A stretch of DNA of 36,056 bases from Anaerolineae bacterium (lineage in GTDB: Bacteria; Chloroflexota; Anaerolineae; B4-G1; SLSP01), in assembly GCA_016931185.1 (NCBI GenBank), contig JAFGFI010000335.1:1-36056 (forward strand), in the 5' to 3' direction. Positions 1 through 7,575 of the stretch are shown here, piece after piece (within the stretch, counting starts at the first letter, position 1; each line of letters begins with the position of its first letter). Below the pieces are notes generated by a model. It was not told the origin of the DNA and made no database searches. It saw only the letters and a program-made list of their open reading frames with translations. The position numbers were made by a program, and so were the translations under genes.

Positions 1-182
1 AAGTTCCGCCCAGCTCCCTAAAACCAGCCCTTAGCCCAACCGAAACCTCCTGTTCTGTTCCAGACGAGTGGACTTCCCGGAAGGTTGAGTTCAACAACAA
101 CCTTCCGGGAAGCACGCAGTGGCAGCCCCGTAGCTTCCCGGAAGGAAAATCGCACTTGCGAAACTTTGATGGACGCCCATCC
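1..182 (-). repeat. Truncated copy of a MITE-like inverted-repeat element (copy A)
   Basis: The stretch is nearly identical, in reverse complement, to 30376-30551, with about ten mismatches over some 170 aligned bases by eye. It contains three copies of the palindromic core CTTCCCGGAAG or its complement. It ends at 157-180 with a terminal repeat beginning TGCGAAACTTTGA, the same end type seen at 18584-18605 and 30376-30397. The other end lies outside the window. There is no coding potential. It looks like a non-autonomous mobile element or an intergenic palindromic repeat; the mobilising enzyme is not present here. Confidence 0.7.
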
Positions 183-281
183 TGGAAGTGACATTTGCCC
201 ATTTTATTAACATAGGATAAACTAGGGATAAGAAGTTGTGTCGTTTAATCTACTATCCTCAAAGTGACGCCAGGAGTACGT

Positions 282-1343
282 ATGCGAGATATTGACGTAG
301 ACTTAGAAGCACTGATAGCCGCTTTTGAATACGCATCTGATGAAGTTGATTATTATCTGGATTTGGAAACCGGCCATGTGTTGATGGTCACCCGTGAAAC
401 GCGCTGGGAGTTGGAGGCTATTTATGAGGAATTTTATGATCCTGAGACAGATGAGGACTTTGACCTTACTGCGGTGTTGAACCAACGTAATCTGCCAGAA
501 TGGCGAAAACAGGCTTTATTGGAAGCGGATCGGGTCGAAGAATACTACATCACGCGCTATATAGATATTCCTCAAACCTATACAGGGGACAGTTATGCCG
601 ATATGCAGTCGTTTATCCGAACGATTGAGGATAAGCCGTTGCGTCAGCATCTCTGGGAATTGCTCAGCGGGAGAGGTGCCTTTCGCCGTTTCAAGGATAC
701 TTTGCTGGCCTTTCCTGATGAGCGCAACCGCTGGTTTTCTTTTTCCTCCGAACGCGCGCGCCAACGTGCCCTTAACTGGTTGGCAACGCAACAAATTCAG
801 GTTATCCAGGACTGGAATGCACTCTCCGCCTCATCACAGAGTGGGCCTTCTCCTCGCGCGCGGCTGATTGCAGAAGCCCTTAATTTTACACGGACCGCGC
901 GTTCACTGCCTGGTGTGGAACGGATCGCACTCATTGGCTCCCTGGTAACGGCTAAACCGGAACCGAAAGATGTTGATTTGCTGGTTACGGTGGCCGACAA
1001 TATGCTCCTGGCTCCTTTGGCGGAACTGGGGCGCAAATTGTCCGGGCATACGCAGAGCTTTAACCGGGGCGGCGATATTTTCCTGGCGAATGTAGAGGGA
1101 GATTATCTGGGGCGCACATGTCCCTGGAAACGATGCGGCCCGGGGATACGTGCAACCTGCGACGCGCTGCACTGTGGACAACGACTCTATCTTCACGATG
1201 ATTTTCAAACTATCCGGCTTTCTACCTCGCTGATTACATCTCCTCCCCTGGAACTATGGCCGGAGATCGTGATCCGTGTGCCATTACCCAAAGACATTCA
1301 ACTGGGTCTTATTGCACCTTTGCGCGCCGAAGTGACATCGTAA
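282..1343 (+). CDS. UPF0158 family protein fused to a nucleotidyltransferase-like domain
   Basis: The product is 353 residues. The start at 282 is preferred over an upstream GTG at 264 because AGGAG lies five bases before it. The first ~150 residues resemble the UPF0158 family: an acidic N-terminus, a YYLDLETG segment, and a later RFKDTL..RWFSF segment. The last ~150 residues carry a nucleotidyltransferase signature, with GS at 219-220 and a DVD acidic pair at 230 and 232. A cysteine/histidine-containing tail follows (CPWKRCG, CDALHCGQ). Fusion of these two modules suggests a nucleotide-transfer enzyme of unknown substrate. A minimal NTase of this kind is often half of a toxin-antitoxin pair, but no partner gene adjoins it. 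The gene converges on the response regulator at 1353 with a 9-base gap. The family calls are from remembered motifs; the function is unknown. Confidence 0.75.
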   Translation: MRDIDVDLEALIAAFEYASDEVDYYLDLETGHVLMVTRETRWELEAIYEEFYDPETDEDFDLTAVLNQRNLPEWRKQALLEADRVEEYYITRYIDIPQTYTGDSYADMQSFIRTIEDKPLRQHLWELLSGRGAFRRFKDTLLAFPDERNRWFSFSSERARQRALNWLATQQIQVIQDWNALSASSQSGPSPRARLIAEALNFTRTARSLPGVERIALIGSLVTAKPEPKDVDLLVTVADNMLLAPLAELGRKLSGHTQSFNRGGDIFLANVEGDYLGRTCPWKRCGPGIRATCDALHCGQRLYLHDDFQTIRLSTSLITSPPLELWPEIVIRVPLPKDIQLGLIAPLRAEVTS

Positions 1344-1352
1344 AACGTAACA

Positions 1353-1988
1353 TCACGTATCATGCAAATGTTCTTTTGCCCACACCGCCGCCTCAACCCG
1401 TGAAATGACGCCCAGTTTGCGCAGGATGTTGCTTACATGGAAGTCTGTGGTGCGGACAGTGATACATAGGGTTTGCGCGATTTCTTTGTTGCTCAGTCCA
1501 TCGGCGACCAGGGTCAGTACTTCATGTTCGCGGGGGGTCAGACTCTCGCGTAATTGAGCGACTTCGGCTTGCCAGCGCGCGATGCGGGCACGTTGGTCGT
1601 CAGTCCACAACATTTCTCCTCGTGCGGCTGCCTGTACCGCTGCTACAATCTGCACCGGTGCTTCATTTTTCAGGAGATACCCTACAGCTCCGGCCTGGGC
1701 CATCTCCGCCAGATAACGGTCATCATCGTAGGCGGACAGTGCCACCACACGCGCGGGGACTGTGCGCGCGCGTAGTTCTTGTGCTATCCTCGCTCCCTCT
1801 TGCCCCGGTAACTGGCAATCTAACACGATAACATCAGGATACTGTGCGGCTACCAGGGAGAGGGTAGTTGCGCCGTCATCTGCCTCGCCCACCACGGTTA
1901 TGCCAGGATCGCGATCCAATAATACACGTAGTCCTACGCGCAGGGCCGGGTGGTCATCCGCTAACAGAACACGAAGGGGTTCAGCCAT
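1353..1988 (-). CDS. NarL/FixJ-type response regulator with LuxR-type HTH
   Basis: The protein is 211 residues with a standard two-domain layout. The N-terminal receiver has the acidic pair D11/D12, phospho-acceptor D57 (in VIVLDCQLPG), a conserved Ser in VVALSAYDD and Lys in YLLKNE. The C-terminal LuxR-type helix-turn-helix spans about 147-205 (LTPREHEVLTLVADGLSNKE, then TTDFHVSNILRKL). It would bind DNA when phosphorylated. No histidine kinase adjoins it, so it is an orphan regulator. Its ATG overlaps the stop codon of the upstream ferredoxin reductase gene in the 8-base string ATGGCTGA, which implies translational coupling and shared transcription. The two hybrid kinases in the window lack DNA-binding outputs and could in principle signal to it, but nothing in the sequence shows this. 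Confidence 0.93.
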   Translation of the reverse strand: MAEPLRVLLADDHPALRVGLRVLLDRDPGITVVGEADDGATTLSLVAAQYPDVIVLDCQLPGQEGARIAQELRARTVPARVVALSAYDDDRYLAEMAQAGAVGYLLKNEAPVQIVAAVQAAARGEMLWTDDQRARIARWQAEVAQLRESLTPREHEVLTLVADGLSNKEIAQTLCITVRTTDFHVSNILRKLGVISRVEAAVWAKEHLHDT

Positions 1989-3333
1989 GCTTGCCTATCG
2001 CCGCTAACATTTCATCGTTCGTGTCAAATTTAAAGACTTCCAGTCCTAATGCTTCGGCTCTCTGTTGTTCCACCTCATCCAATCGCACCACATCATCCTT
2101 TGTCACAATTGGCTTTCCCAATTGCTCCAGGTAGGTTTTTAGCTCTGTTAGTGCCAAGCGTGAGGTAGCCCCGCCGGTGGGTATGGGGGGACGTGTTTGA
2201 AGATATTGGACCATCGCCTTGACGCAGTTTGTAGCGTCTTTGCGGGCATAGCCCACCTGGCCCTGGCTGGCTTCGCGCGCCCATCCGGCGACGAAGACCC
2301 CCTCAATCGGTGTATTGGCTTCAGGATCGTAAACCTCATAGCATACGCCGTTGATAGGATAGCGAGCTTCGGGTGACTTTACGAACTCATTCCACGCCAC
2401 TGGCAGTCCAAACGTATCGCTGACTTTGTTGCCGATACAGAGAATCACTGTGTCCACGTCTAAAGTATAGGAGGTAGATAGTCTACGCGAGCGAGTATCT
2501 CCGTTCTCCTGAAGGATTAACTCCGTATCATCTATCTTCAGTCCGGCGACGCGCCCATTTTCATCCCCCAAAATCTGGCGGGGTGCAGATAGGAAGCGGA
2601 AGTGCAATTGTGTATTCGACATAGGTACCGGCGCACGTTCCAGGGCCGATAGGATAAAGGCTTTGCTTTCTGCAAGATCTTGCCCTACTACTTCCACGCG
2701 CGCTGCTATGCGTGCAAACTCCGTATCCAGGTCTTCCAAGTTGAGGCTGCCGGCTATATACTCTAATTCCCGGCGGTCAAACTTGATCTCTGAAGGCCCA
2801 CGACGCGCCACGGCGATGACCTGATCTACTTTCAAGTCATAGATGAGCCAATGCGCCATATCCGCCATCACATTGCCGACACCGACCAGGGCCACTCGCT
2901 TGCCGATCTTGAAGACTTGTCGGTTAAAGGGCGGTAGGTTGTTGTAGTAGTAGATGACATCCTTGGCATGGTATACACCTTCCAGCTCTTCTCCTGGCAG
3001 TCCCAACCATTTTGCGCCTTGCGCGCCAACCGTCACCAGGATTGCCTGGAATCCCATCTGGCGCAATTCGTTCAATGTCAGGTCTTCCTCTTCTCCCACG
3101 GTTACATTCCCATAGTAGTCAATGTCTGGACATTCCAATATCTTGCGAAATTGTTTGCGCAACGCGGCCTTGATAGTGTATTTATCGTAATAGATACCAT
3201 ACTCCGCCAGTCCTCCCGGTTTGATATCCCGGTTGAGTAATGCCACCCGCGCGCCGGCCTTGACCAATTGTTCTGCCCCAAACAATCCCGCCGGCCCCGC
3301 ACCGATCACGGCAACAACAGGTTTTGTTTTCAC
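1981..3333 (-). CDS. Adrenodoxin-reductase-like ferredoxin-NADP(+) reductase (FAD)
   Basis: This 450-residue flavoprotein has an N-terminal FAD-binding Rossmann motif GAGPAG (11-16), a second NADP-binding motif around GVGNV (151-155), and a late GWAREASQGQVGYARKDA segment. The late segment corresponds to the conserved region that contacts FAD in adrenodoxin reductase and FprA. It lacks the N-terminal 4Fe-4S domain of GltD-type enzymes, which favours a ferredoxin-NADP reductase. About 50 C-terminal residues extend past the usual core and are acidic and helical in character. It would exchange electrons between NADPH and ferredoxin in the cytoplasm. It lies 18 bases downstream of folD on the same strand and overlaps the response regulator by 8 bases. 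A physiological link to the nearby isocitrate dehydrogenase and ATP-citrate lyase is plausible because both depend on the NADPH/ferredoxin balance, but this is inference. Confidence 0.82.
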   Translation of the reverse strand: MKTKPVVAVIGAGPAGLFGAEQLVKAGARVALLNRDIKPGGLAEYGIYYDKYTIKAALRKQFRKILECPDIDYYGNVTVGEEEDLTLNELRQMGFQAILVTVGAQGAKWLGLPGEELEGVYHAKDVIYYYNNLPPFNRQVFKIGKRVALVGVGNVMADMAHWLIYDLKVDQVIAVARRGPSEIKFDRRELEYIAGSLNLEDLDTEFARIAARVEVVGQDLAESKAFILSALERAPVPMSNTQLHFRFLSAPRQILGDENGRVAGLKIDDTELILQENGDTRSRRLSTSYTLDVDTVILCIGNKVSDTFGLPVAWNEFVKSPEARYPINGVCYEVYDPEANTPIEGVFVAGWAREASQGQVGYARKDATNCVKAMVQYLQTRPPIPTGGATSRLALTELKTYLEQLGKPIVTKDDVVRLDEVEQQRAEALGLEVFKFDTNDEMLAAIGKHG

Positions 3334-3351
3334 CTGATCCTCCTCTTTTAT

Positions 3352-4239
3352 TTATTGTAGTATCCCTGCCGTTCGTTTGGCACTGAGGAGTGTGTTTTTC
3401 AACAACATTGCAATAGTCATTGGCCCAACGCCGCCGGGTGAAGGGGTAATCCAACCCGCTACCTCTTTCACCGCCTTGAAATCTACATCTCCGACGAGGC
3501 GATACCCCCGTTTGGCCGTGGGATCATCCACGCTGTTACTTCCTACATCAATGACGACTGCCCCGGGCTTAACCCAATCCGCCTTTACCATCTCGGTGCG
3601 TCCCACTGCCGCGATGAGAATGTCGGCGCGGCGGGTGACGGCGGGTAAATTCTGGGTCTGTGAATGGCAGATTGTGACGGTTGCATTGCGTTTGAGCAGC
3701 AACATAGAAACTGGCAAGCCCACAATGTTGCTCCGTCCCAACACTACTGCTTCTTTTCCTTCGATTTCTATACCGGTGCGATCCAGTAATTCGATGATGC
3801 CTGCTGGGGTGCATGGTTCAAAGGACGGTATACGATGCTTCATTGCCAGTTTCCCAATGTTGATGGGATGAAAGCCATCTATATCCTTGGCTAAACTAAC
3901 CTGGCTGAGTATCTTTTCTTCATCAAGATGGCCGGGTAATGGAAGCTGCACTAGAATACCGTGGATTGCAGGATCGACATTCAACTCGTGGATTACAGCT
4001 TCCACTTGCGTCTGTGTTGCATCTGCCGGCAATGTAGGCGCGATAGAGTGCAATCCTATTTTCTTACATCGCCGTTGTTTCATTCGCACATACGTTTGTG
4101 AAGCGTGATTGTTGCCCACTAACACCGTTGCCAACCCCGGCGTCAGGCCATACTGCGCCTTTAGTTGGACGATCTCCGCTGCTATCTCCGCCTGAATCGC
4201 CTCTGCAATTGCTGTCCCATCAATTAACTTTGCTGCCAT
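3352..4239 (-). CDS. folD: Bifunctional methylenetetrahydrofolate dehydrogenase/cyclohydrolase FolD
   Basis: FolD interconverts 5,10-methylene-, methenyl- and 10-formyl-tetrahydrofolate using NADP in the cytoplasm. The 295-residue length matches the family. Visible signatures are the YVRMK segment with Y50 and catalytic K54, QLPLPGH at 98-104, DGFHPINIGKL, the PCTPAGIIELL motif, the GRSNIVGLPVSMLL nucleotide-binding loop, and the C-terminal GGVGPMTIAMLLKNTL. The start is supported by AAGGAGG just upstream. The gene sits after a strong hairpin (4266-4309) that separates it from aclA, and 18 bases before the ferredoxin reductase. It is therefore either the first gene of a folD-reductase-regulator unit or is reached by read-through from the acl operon. 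Confidence 0.97.
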   Translation of the reverse strand: MAAKLIDGTAIAEAIQAEIAAEIVQLKAQYGLTPGLATVLVGNNHASQTYVRMKQRRCKKIGLHSIAPTLPADATQTQVEAVIHELNVDPAIHGILVQLPLPGHLDEEKILSQVSLAKDIDGFHPINIGKLAMKHRIPSFEPCTPAGIIELLDRTGIEIEGKEAVVLGRSNIVGLPVSMLLLKRNATVTICHSQTQNLPAVTRRADILIAAVGRTEMVKADWVKPGAVVIDVGSNSVDDPTAKRGYRLVGDVDFKAVKEVAGWITPSPGGVGPMTIAMLLKNTLLSAKRTAGILQ

Positions 4240-4265
4240 AGTCCCCCCTCCTTGAAGATAGTGAC

Positions 4266-4309
4266 GGTTTTTTTCGTTTTCGGGCTATGCCCGAAAACGA
4301 AAAAAAACC
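4266..4309 (-). terminator. Hairpin terminator or attenuator after aclA
   Basis: The left arm GGTTTTTTTCGTTTTCGGGC (4266-4285), loop TAT, and right arm 4289-4309 form a near-perfect stem of about 20 bp with a one-base bulge in the A tract. The A and T runs are inside the stem, so it can terminate in either direction. It lies 21 bases past the aclA stop and 27 bases before folD. The core CGTTTTCG-GC is shared with the hairpin at 10754-10792. Confidence 0.75.
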
Positions 4310-4329
4310 TTTTTATTCCTAACTCTTCA

Positions 4330-6159
4330 CTACAAATACAAAATATCATCCCACGGATGGCGATAAAGTGGTTCTTTCATCCGTTTTTGATCCAGAATGT
4401 GGCCCATAACACCGATGCTGCGACCCAGGACAAAGATACCGTTGAGATAGCCTAGATCTACGACTTCTTGAATTTCCTCTGCGTTGAAGCCAATACTATA
4501 TAACATATCTACAAAGCAGATACCGATACAGCCGTCTACATTTAGGATCAAGTTATTGCGCTTGCTGGTCGTGATCTTCTCTACTTCTAATGCGAAATCC
4601 AGCAGCGCGGTTGCTTCAAAATTAGCCTGCACAAACTCTTTAAGTAACGTAACCCGTATATCCGGATTTTGCACGCTTTTAACCCGGTGACCGATGCCGG
4701 GGATGAGGACGCGCTTTTCCTTCATCTCGTCCACAAACTGCTGTGGGGTCAGACCCCGATCATACGCTTGTTTGAAGGTGCGGGCGGCGTCATCTATAGC
4801 CCCGCCGAAGCGCGGCCCCACGGTCAGAATACCGCTGACCAGCGAGGAGATGAGGTCTTTGCCCGCGCGGGCCGCTACGATAGCATTGTGCGCTGCACTC
4901 ACTGCCGGGCCATGATCGGCCACGATCATAATTGCTAGCTCAATGAATCGCCGTGCATACACCGGTAACTCACGCTGGAACCATAACAGCCCGATAACAC
5001 CCCCGATGCCCAAATCACGGTTAATCACCTCACACAGTGGCAGTTTATTATAGGTCAGTTCCTCACCCCGATCATCCGAAATGCTACTGACAAAACCACA
5101 GACACGGCGGATGCGTCCTTCTTTCACTGCCGTTGCGTAATCCATAGGTAGAGCGAGAGTCGTCGGTTCGGCTACCGGTGTAATCACGCCCCTGGTCACC
5201 AACTGTTCAAATGTTTCCTTGATCTTTTCTCCGAAATCATCGAATGAATTCGGCACGATTGCGCCTGCTGCGCGCAGCGCGGCGTTTTTGGCGTCGGCGG
5301 TTTCTAATTGACTTGATGCTTTTGCACCCGCATGCCCAAATTGCACGTTAGTGGGGAAGACTTTTGCACACGTACCGGTGACCCACATCACCAGTGGCTT
5401 CGTAAGCTTCCCGGTCTGCAACGCTTTGACAATAGCATACTCTTCACTGCCGCCTAACTCTCCCAAGCAGACCAGCATTTTGATATCGGGATTGGCCTCG
5501 TAGCGCAAAAGATGATCGAGCAATCGAGATCCGGGGTACGCATCCCCACCGATAGCGAATCCTTCATAAGCGCCATCTGTGTTGCGCGCCAAAATGTTGA
5601 AAGTCTCATTGGTCAATCCACCACTCTTGCCCACATAGCCCACACTACCGGGGCGATAGAGTTTGGAAGCAACGATGTTTTCCGCGGTGCCCCCTGTGTT
5701 GCCGATCTTGAACGCTCCTGCCGCCAATCCCCCTACTGTTGCCGGGCCGATAATACAGATGTTACGCTCTGCTGCTGTCGCCGCCATCACACGCGACTTG
5801 CGTTCCGGTACCCCTTCTGCAATCACGGCAATGGTGTGAATGGAAGGCTGTCCCATTGCTTCCATCGTTGATTCATACGCCGAGCGAAAGCTTGCGAAAT
5901 TTACCATTACATCCGCGTCAGGATGATGCGCTGTTGCCTCAGGCAGCGATGTATAGATAGGAATCATAATCTCCCCACTGCCAAAAAACGCGCGATGGTA
6001 GCCTGGTCGTCCCGTAGGATTAATCACCGCCGCGATGGAAGGTGTTTCCCGTTGGCATAAATGGTCAAAGTCCAGCATCCGCTGAATCGCCGCCGATTGC
6101 AGCCCATAAATAATAGCCGTTGTAGAACGATCAAATAATTTGTAATCCGGTCGTGTCAT
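4330..6159 (-). CDS. aclA: ATP-citrate lyase, large subunit (citryl-CoA synthetase/citrate-synthase-like half)
   Basis: The 609-residue protein corresponds to the C-terminal half of animal ATP-citrate lyase. It has a CoA-binding and succinyl-CoA-synthetase-like module in the first ~330 residues, then a citrate-synthase-like citryl-CoA lyase module. The phosphohistidine loop FGHAGA is intact with H276. Other near-verbatim blocks include IGPATVGG, KIGNTGG, KLYRPGSV, ADHGPAVS.AHN, GIGHRVKS, LDFALEVEKITTSK, LNVDG and a C-terminal LYRHPWDD. These match eukaryotic ACL more closely than my recollection of the Chlorobium protein. With AclB it converts citrate, ATP and CoA to acetyl-CoA, oxaloacetate, ADP and phosphate. 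GAGGAAAGA lies just before the ATG. It starts 14 bases after aclB. The name follows bacterial usage; plant nomenclature is reversed. Confidence 0.95.
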   Translation of the reverse strand: MTRPDYKLFDRSTTAIIYGLQSAAIQRMLDFDHLCQRETPSIAAVINPTGRPGYHRAFFGSGEIMIPIYTSLPEATAHHPDADVMVNFASFRSAYESTMEAMGQPSIHTIAVIAEGVPERKSRVMAATAAERNICIIGPATVGGLAAGAFKIGNTGGTAENIVASKLYRPGSVGYVGKSGGLTNETFNILARNTDGAYEGFAIGGDAYPGSRLLDHLLRYEANPDIKMLVCLGELGGSEEYAIVKALQTGKLTKPLVMWVTGTCAKVFPTNVQFGHAGAKASSQLETADAKNAALRAAGAIVPNSFDDFGEKIKETFEQLVTRGVITPVAEPTTLALPMDYATAVKEGRIRRVCGFVSSISDDRGEELTYNKLPLCEVINRDLGIGGVIGLLWFQRELPVYARRFIELAIMIVADHGPAVSAAHNAIVAARAGKDLISSLVSGILTVGPRFGGAIDDAARTFKQAYDRGLTPQQFVDEMKEKRVLIPGIGHRVKSVQNPDIRVTLLKEFVQANFEATALLDFALEVEKITTSKRNNLILNVDGCIGICFVDMLYSIGFNAEEIQEVVDLGYLNGIFVLGRSIGVMGHILDQKRMKEPLYRHPWDDILYL

Positions 6160-6173
6160 TCTTTCCTCTTATG

Positions 6174-6201
6174 CTAGTTTCCAGATTCTAGTTTCCAGCT
6201 C
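6174..6201. repeat. Four-unit 7-bp tandem repeat spanning the aclB stop
   Basis: On the plus strand the units are CTAGTTT, CCAGATT, CTAGTTT, CCAGCTC. The first unit contains the aclB stop codon (TAG, read on the minus strand). The tract encodes the last residues of AclB, which extend past the point where homologues usually end. Confidence 0.7.
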
Positions 6202-7475
6202 TCACTTAACGCCATTGCTACGATGCGCGTCATGTGGGTTTCTGGCCCGTAGACTTCAATGGGCACGCCCAATTCTTCACCCAGGCGGCGCATTTGTGTC
6301 AGACCCTGTTCGTAATTTGGGCCACCGCGCCGCACGTAGATGTGGACTTTGTTCTGGCGCAGCCTGTCCTGGTATTCACGCAACGCATCCACAATCCCGC
6401 CAAATGTCTTGGCGACATCGGTGAAATTGGCAATGCCTCCCCCAATGAGAAGAAATTTTGACCTTCCCTGGGGGTCAGGCGCGCGCGTCATCAGGTCGAG
6501 AATTGTGCGCGCATATTCGCGGGTTTCGTCGCGACTCGGATTGCCGGAATACTCACCGTAGCAGGCCAGTTCCTCGGCAAATCCCAAGTCTGTCACCGTA
6601 TCCGCGTAAATGACACTCGCGCCGCCGCCCGCCACCATCGGCCATACCCGACCCTGGGGGTTCAGGATCGTCAGTTTGAGGCTCGATCCCCCCTTCTCAT
6701 CCAGACTGCGGATATAGGCTTCTTCCGGCGTCAGCCGCGTGCCAAAGGCCGAGGGGAAGGTCACCAGGCCCCACTTGCGCCCGGCTTCAAATGCTGCTGT
6801 GTCATCCAACTGTCCTACGAAATCCAGGGGCACGATCTCATTTTCGACAAGGGCAAAAGGATTGATCTCCAAATAGGTGAAGGCCAGATCAACGAAGAAT
6901 TTGTATAGAGCCACGATAAAGGCCGCTGCTGTTGCCCGTCCCTTAAATTGGGGTAGTAGTCCTTCAACATCTATTTTGTCTATTTCCCCGAGCACCGGCA
7001 CGGAAATCTGCACGACCGAACCCCAATTCTCCTCAATATCAATTCCACCTTCCAATGAGAAATAAATAACATCGCCATCACGCTCCGTGCGGATGGCGAT
7101 AAACATCTCGTCTTGCGGTTGGTGGGGTACAAATGGCTCAATCAGGAAAGTTGTCAACCTGTCCGTTACCTGACCTACTGTTACCTCCTTATCCATCCGC
7201 TCGTTAATCCACTGCTGGACACCTTCAAGATTCAGGTTAAGCCCTAACAGCCCGTGTTTACCCCGTTTACCAAAAAGCTGATCGGGTTTGACCACGAGCC
7301 GCTCTGTTAACAACCACGGCTCTTTGGCTACCAACTGTGACCAATCCCCGGGAGCATTGCTTCCGTGTTCCACCAGGGCCACTTTGCCGGCATACTTAAA
7401 TTCATCCCAATACTCCGGCATATACCGCGCTAACCACTGCTTGGCATTATATTCACGAATTGCCCGTCTTGCCAT
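6174..7475 (-). CDS. aclB: ATP-citrate lyase, small subunit (ATP-grasp/citrate-binding half)
   Basis: The start at 7475 is preferred over an in-frame ATG at 7559 because GAGGAG lies four bases before it and the protein then begins MARRAIREYN, as in homologues. It is 433 residues, like the separate small subunit of plants. The ATP-grasp domain occupies roughly the first 240 residues (VKPDQLFGKRGKHGLLGLNL, YLEINPFAL). The citrate-binding domain follows, with GGGASVIYADT near 277, GEYSGNPS, GGGIANFTDVA and VRRGGPNYEQGL near 380, then PETHMTRIVAMAL. All match the N-terminal half of animal ACLY. The last codons and the TAG stop lie inside a small 7-bp repeat tract (6174-6201). It sits between icd and aclA and is probably co-transcribed with both. 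Confidence 0.94.
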   Translation of the reverse strand: MARRAIREYNAKQWLARYMPEYWDEFKYAGKVALVEHGSNAPGDWSQLVAKEPWLLTERLVVKPDQLFGKRGKHGLLGLNLNLEGVQQWINERMDKEVTVGQVTDRLTTFLIEPFVPHQPQDEMFIAIRTERDGDVIYFSLEGGIDIEENWGSVVQISVPVLGEIDKIDVEGLLPQFKGRATAAAFIVALYKFFVDLAFTYLEINPFALVENEIVPLDFVGQLDDTAAFEAGRKWGLVTFPSAFGTRLTPEEAYIRSLDEKGGSSLKLTILNPQGRVWPMVAGGGASVIYADTVTDLGFAEELACYGEYSGNPSRDETREYARTILDLMTRAPDPQGRSKFLLIGGGIANFTDVAKTFGGIVDALREYQDRLRQNKVHIYVRRGGPNYEQGLTQMRRLGEELGVPIEVYGPETHMTRIVAMALSESWKLESGN

Positions 7476-7492
7476 AATCTCCTCAATATAAA

Positions 7493-7575
7493 TAGCGAAT
7501 TGTGAATGTGTGAATGATAAGTTAGGAATTGCGATTACGTTTGACGTTTGACGTATCACGCCTCACATTTCACGC
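7493..7575. repeat. Degenerate 7-bp periodic tract between icd and aclB
   Basis: The icd-aclB spacer can be read as consecutive heptamers. The clearest are ACGTTTG, ACGTTTG, ACGTATC, ACGCCTC, ACATTTC from 7537; decayed units such as GAATTGT and GAATGTG lie before them. The tract covers the icd stop codon at 7570-7572 and stops about 10 bases short of the aclB ribosome binding site. No separate promoter stands out in it. Confidence 0.65.
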
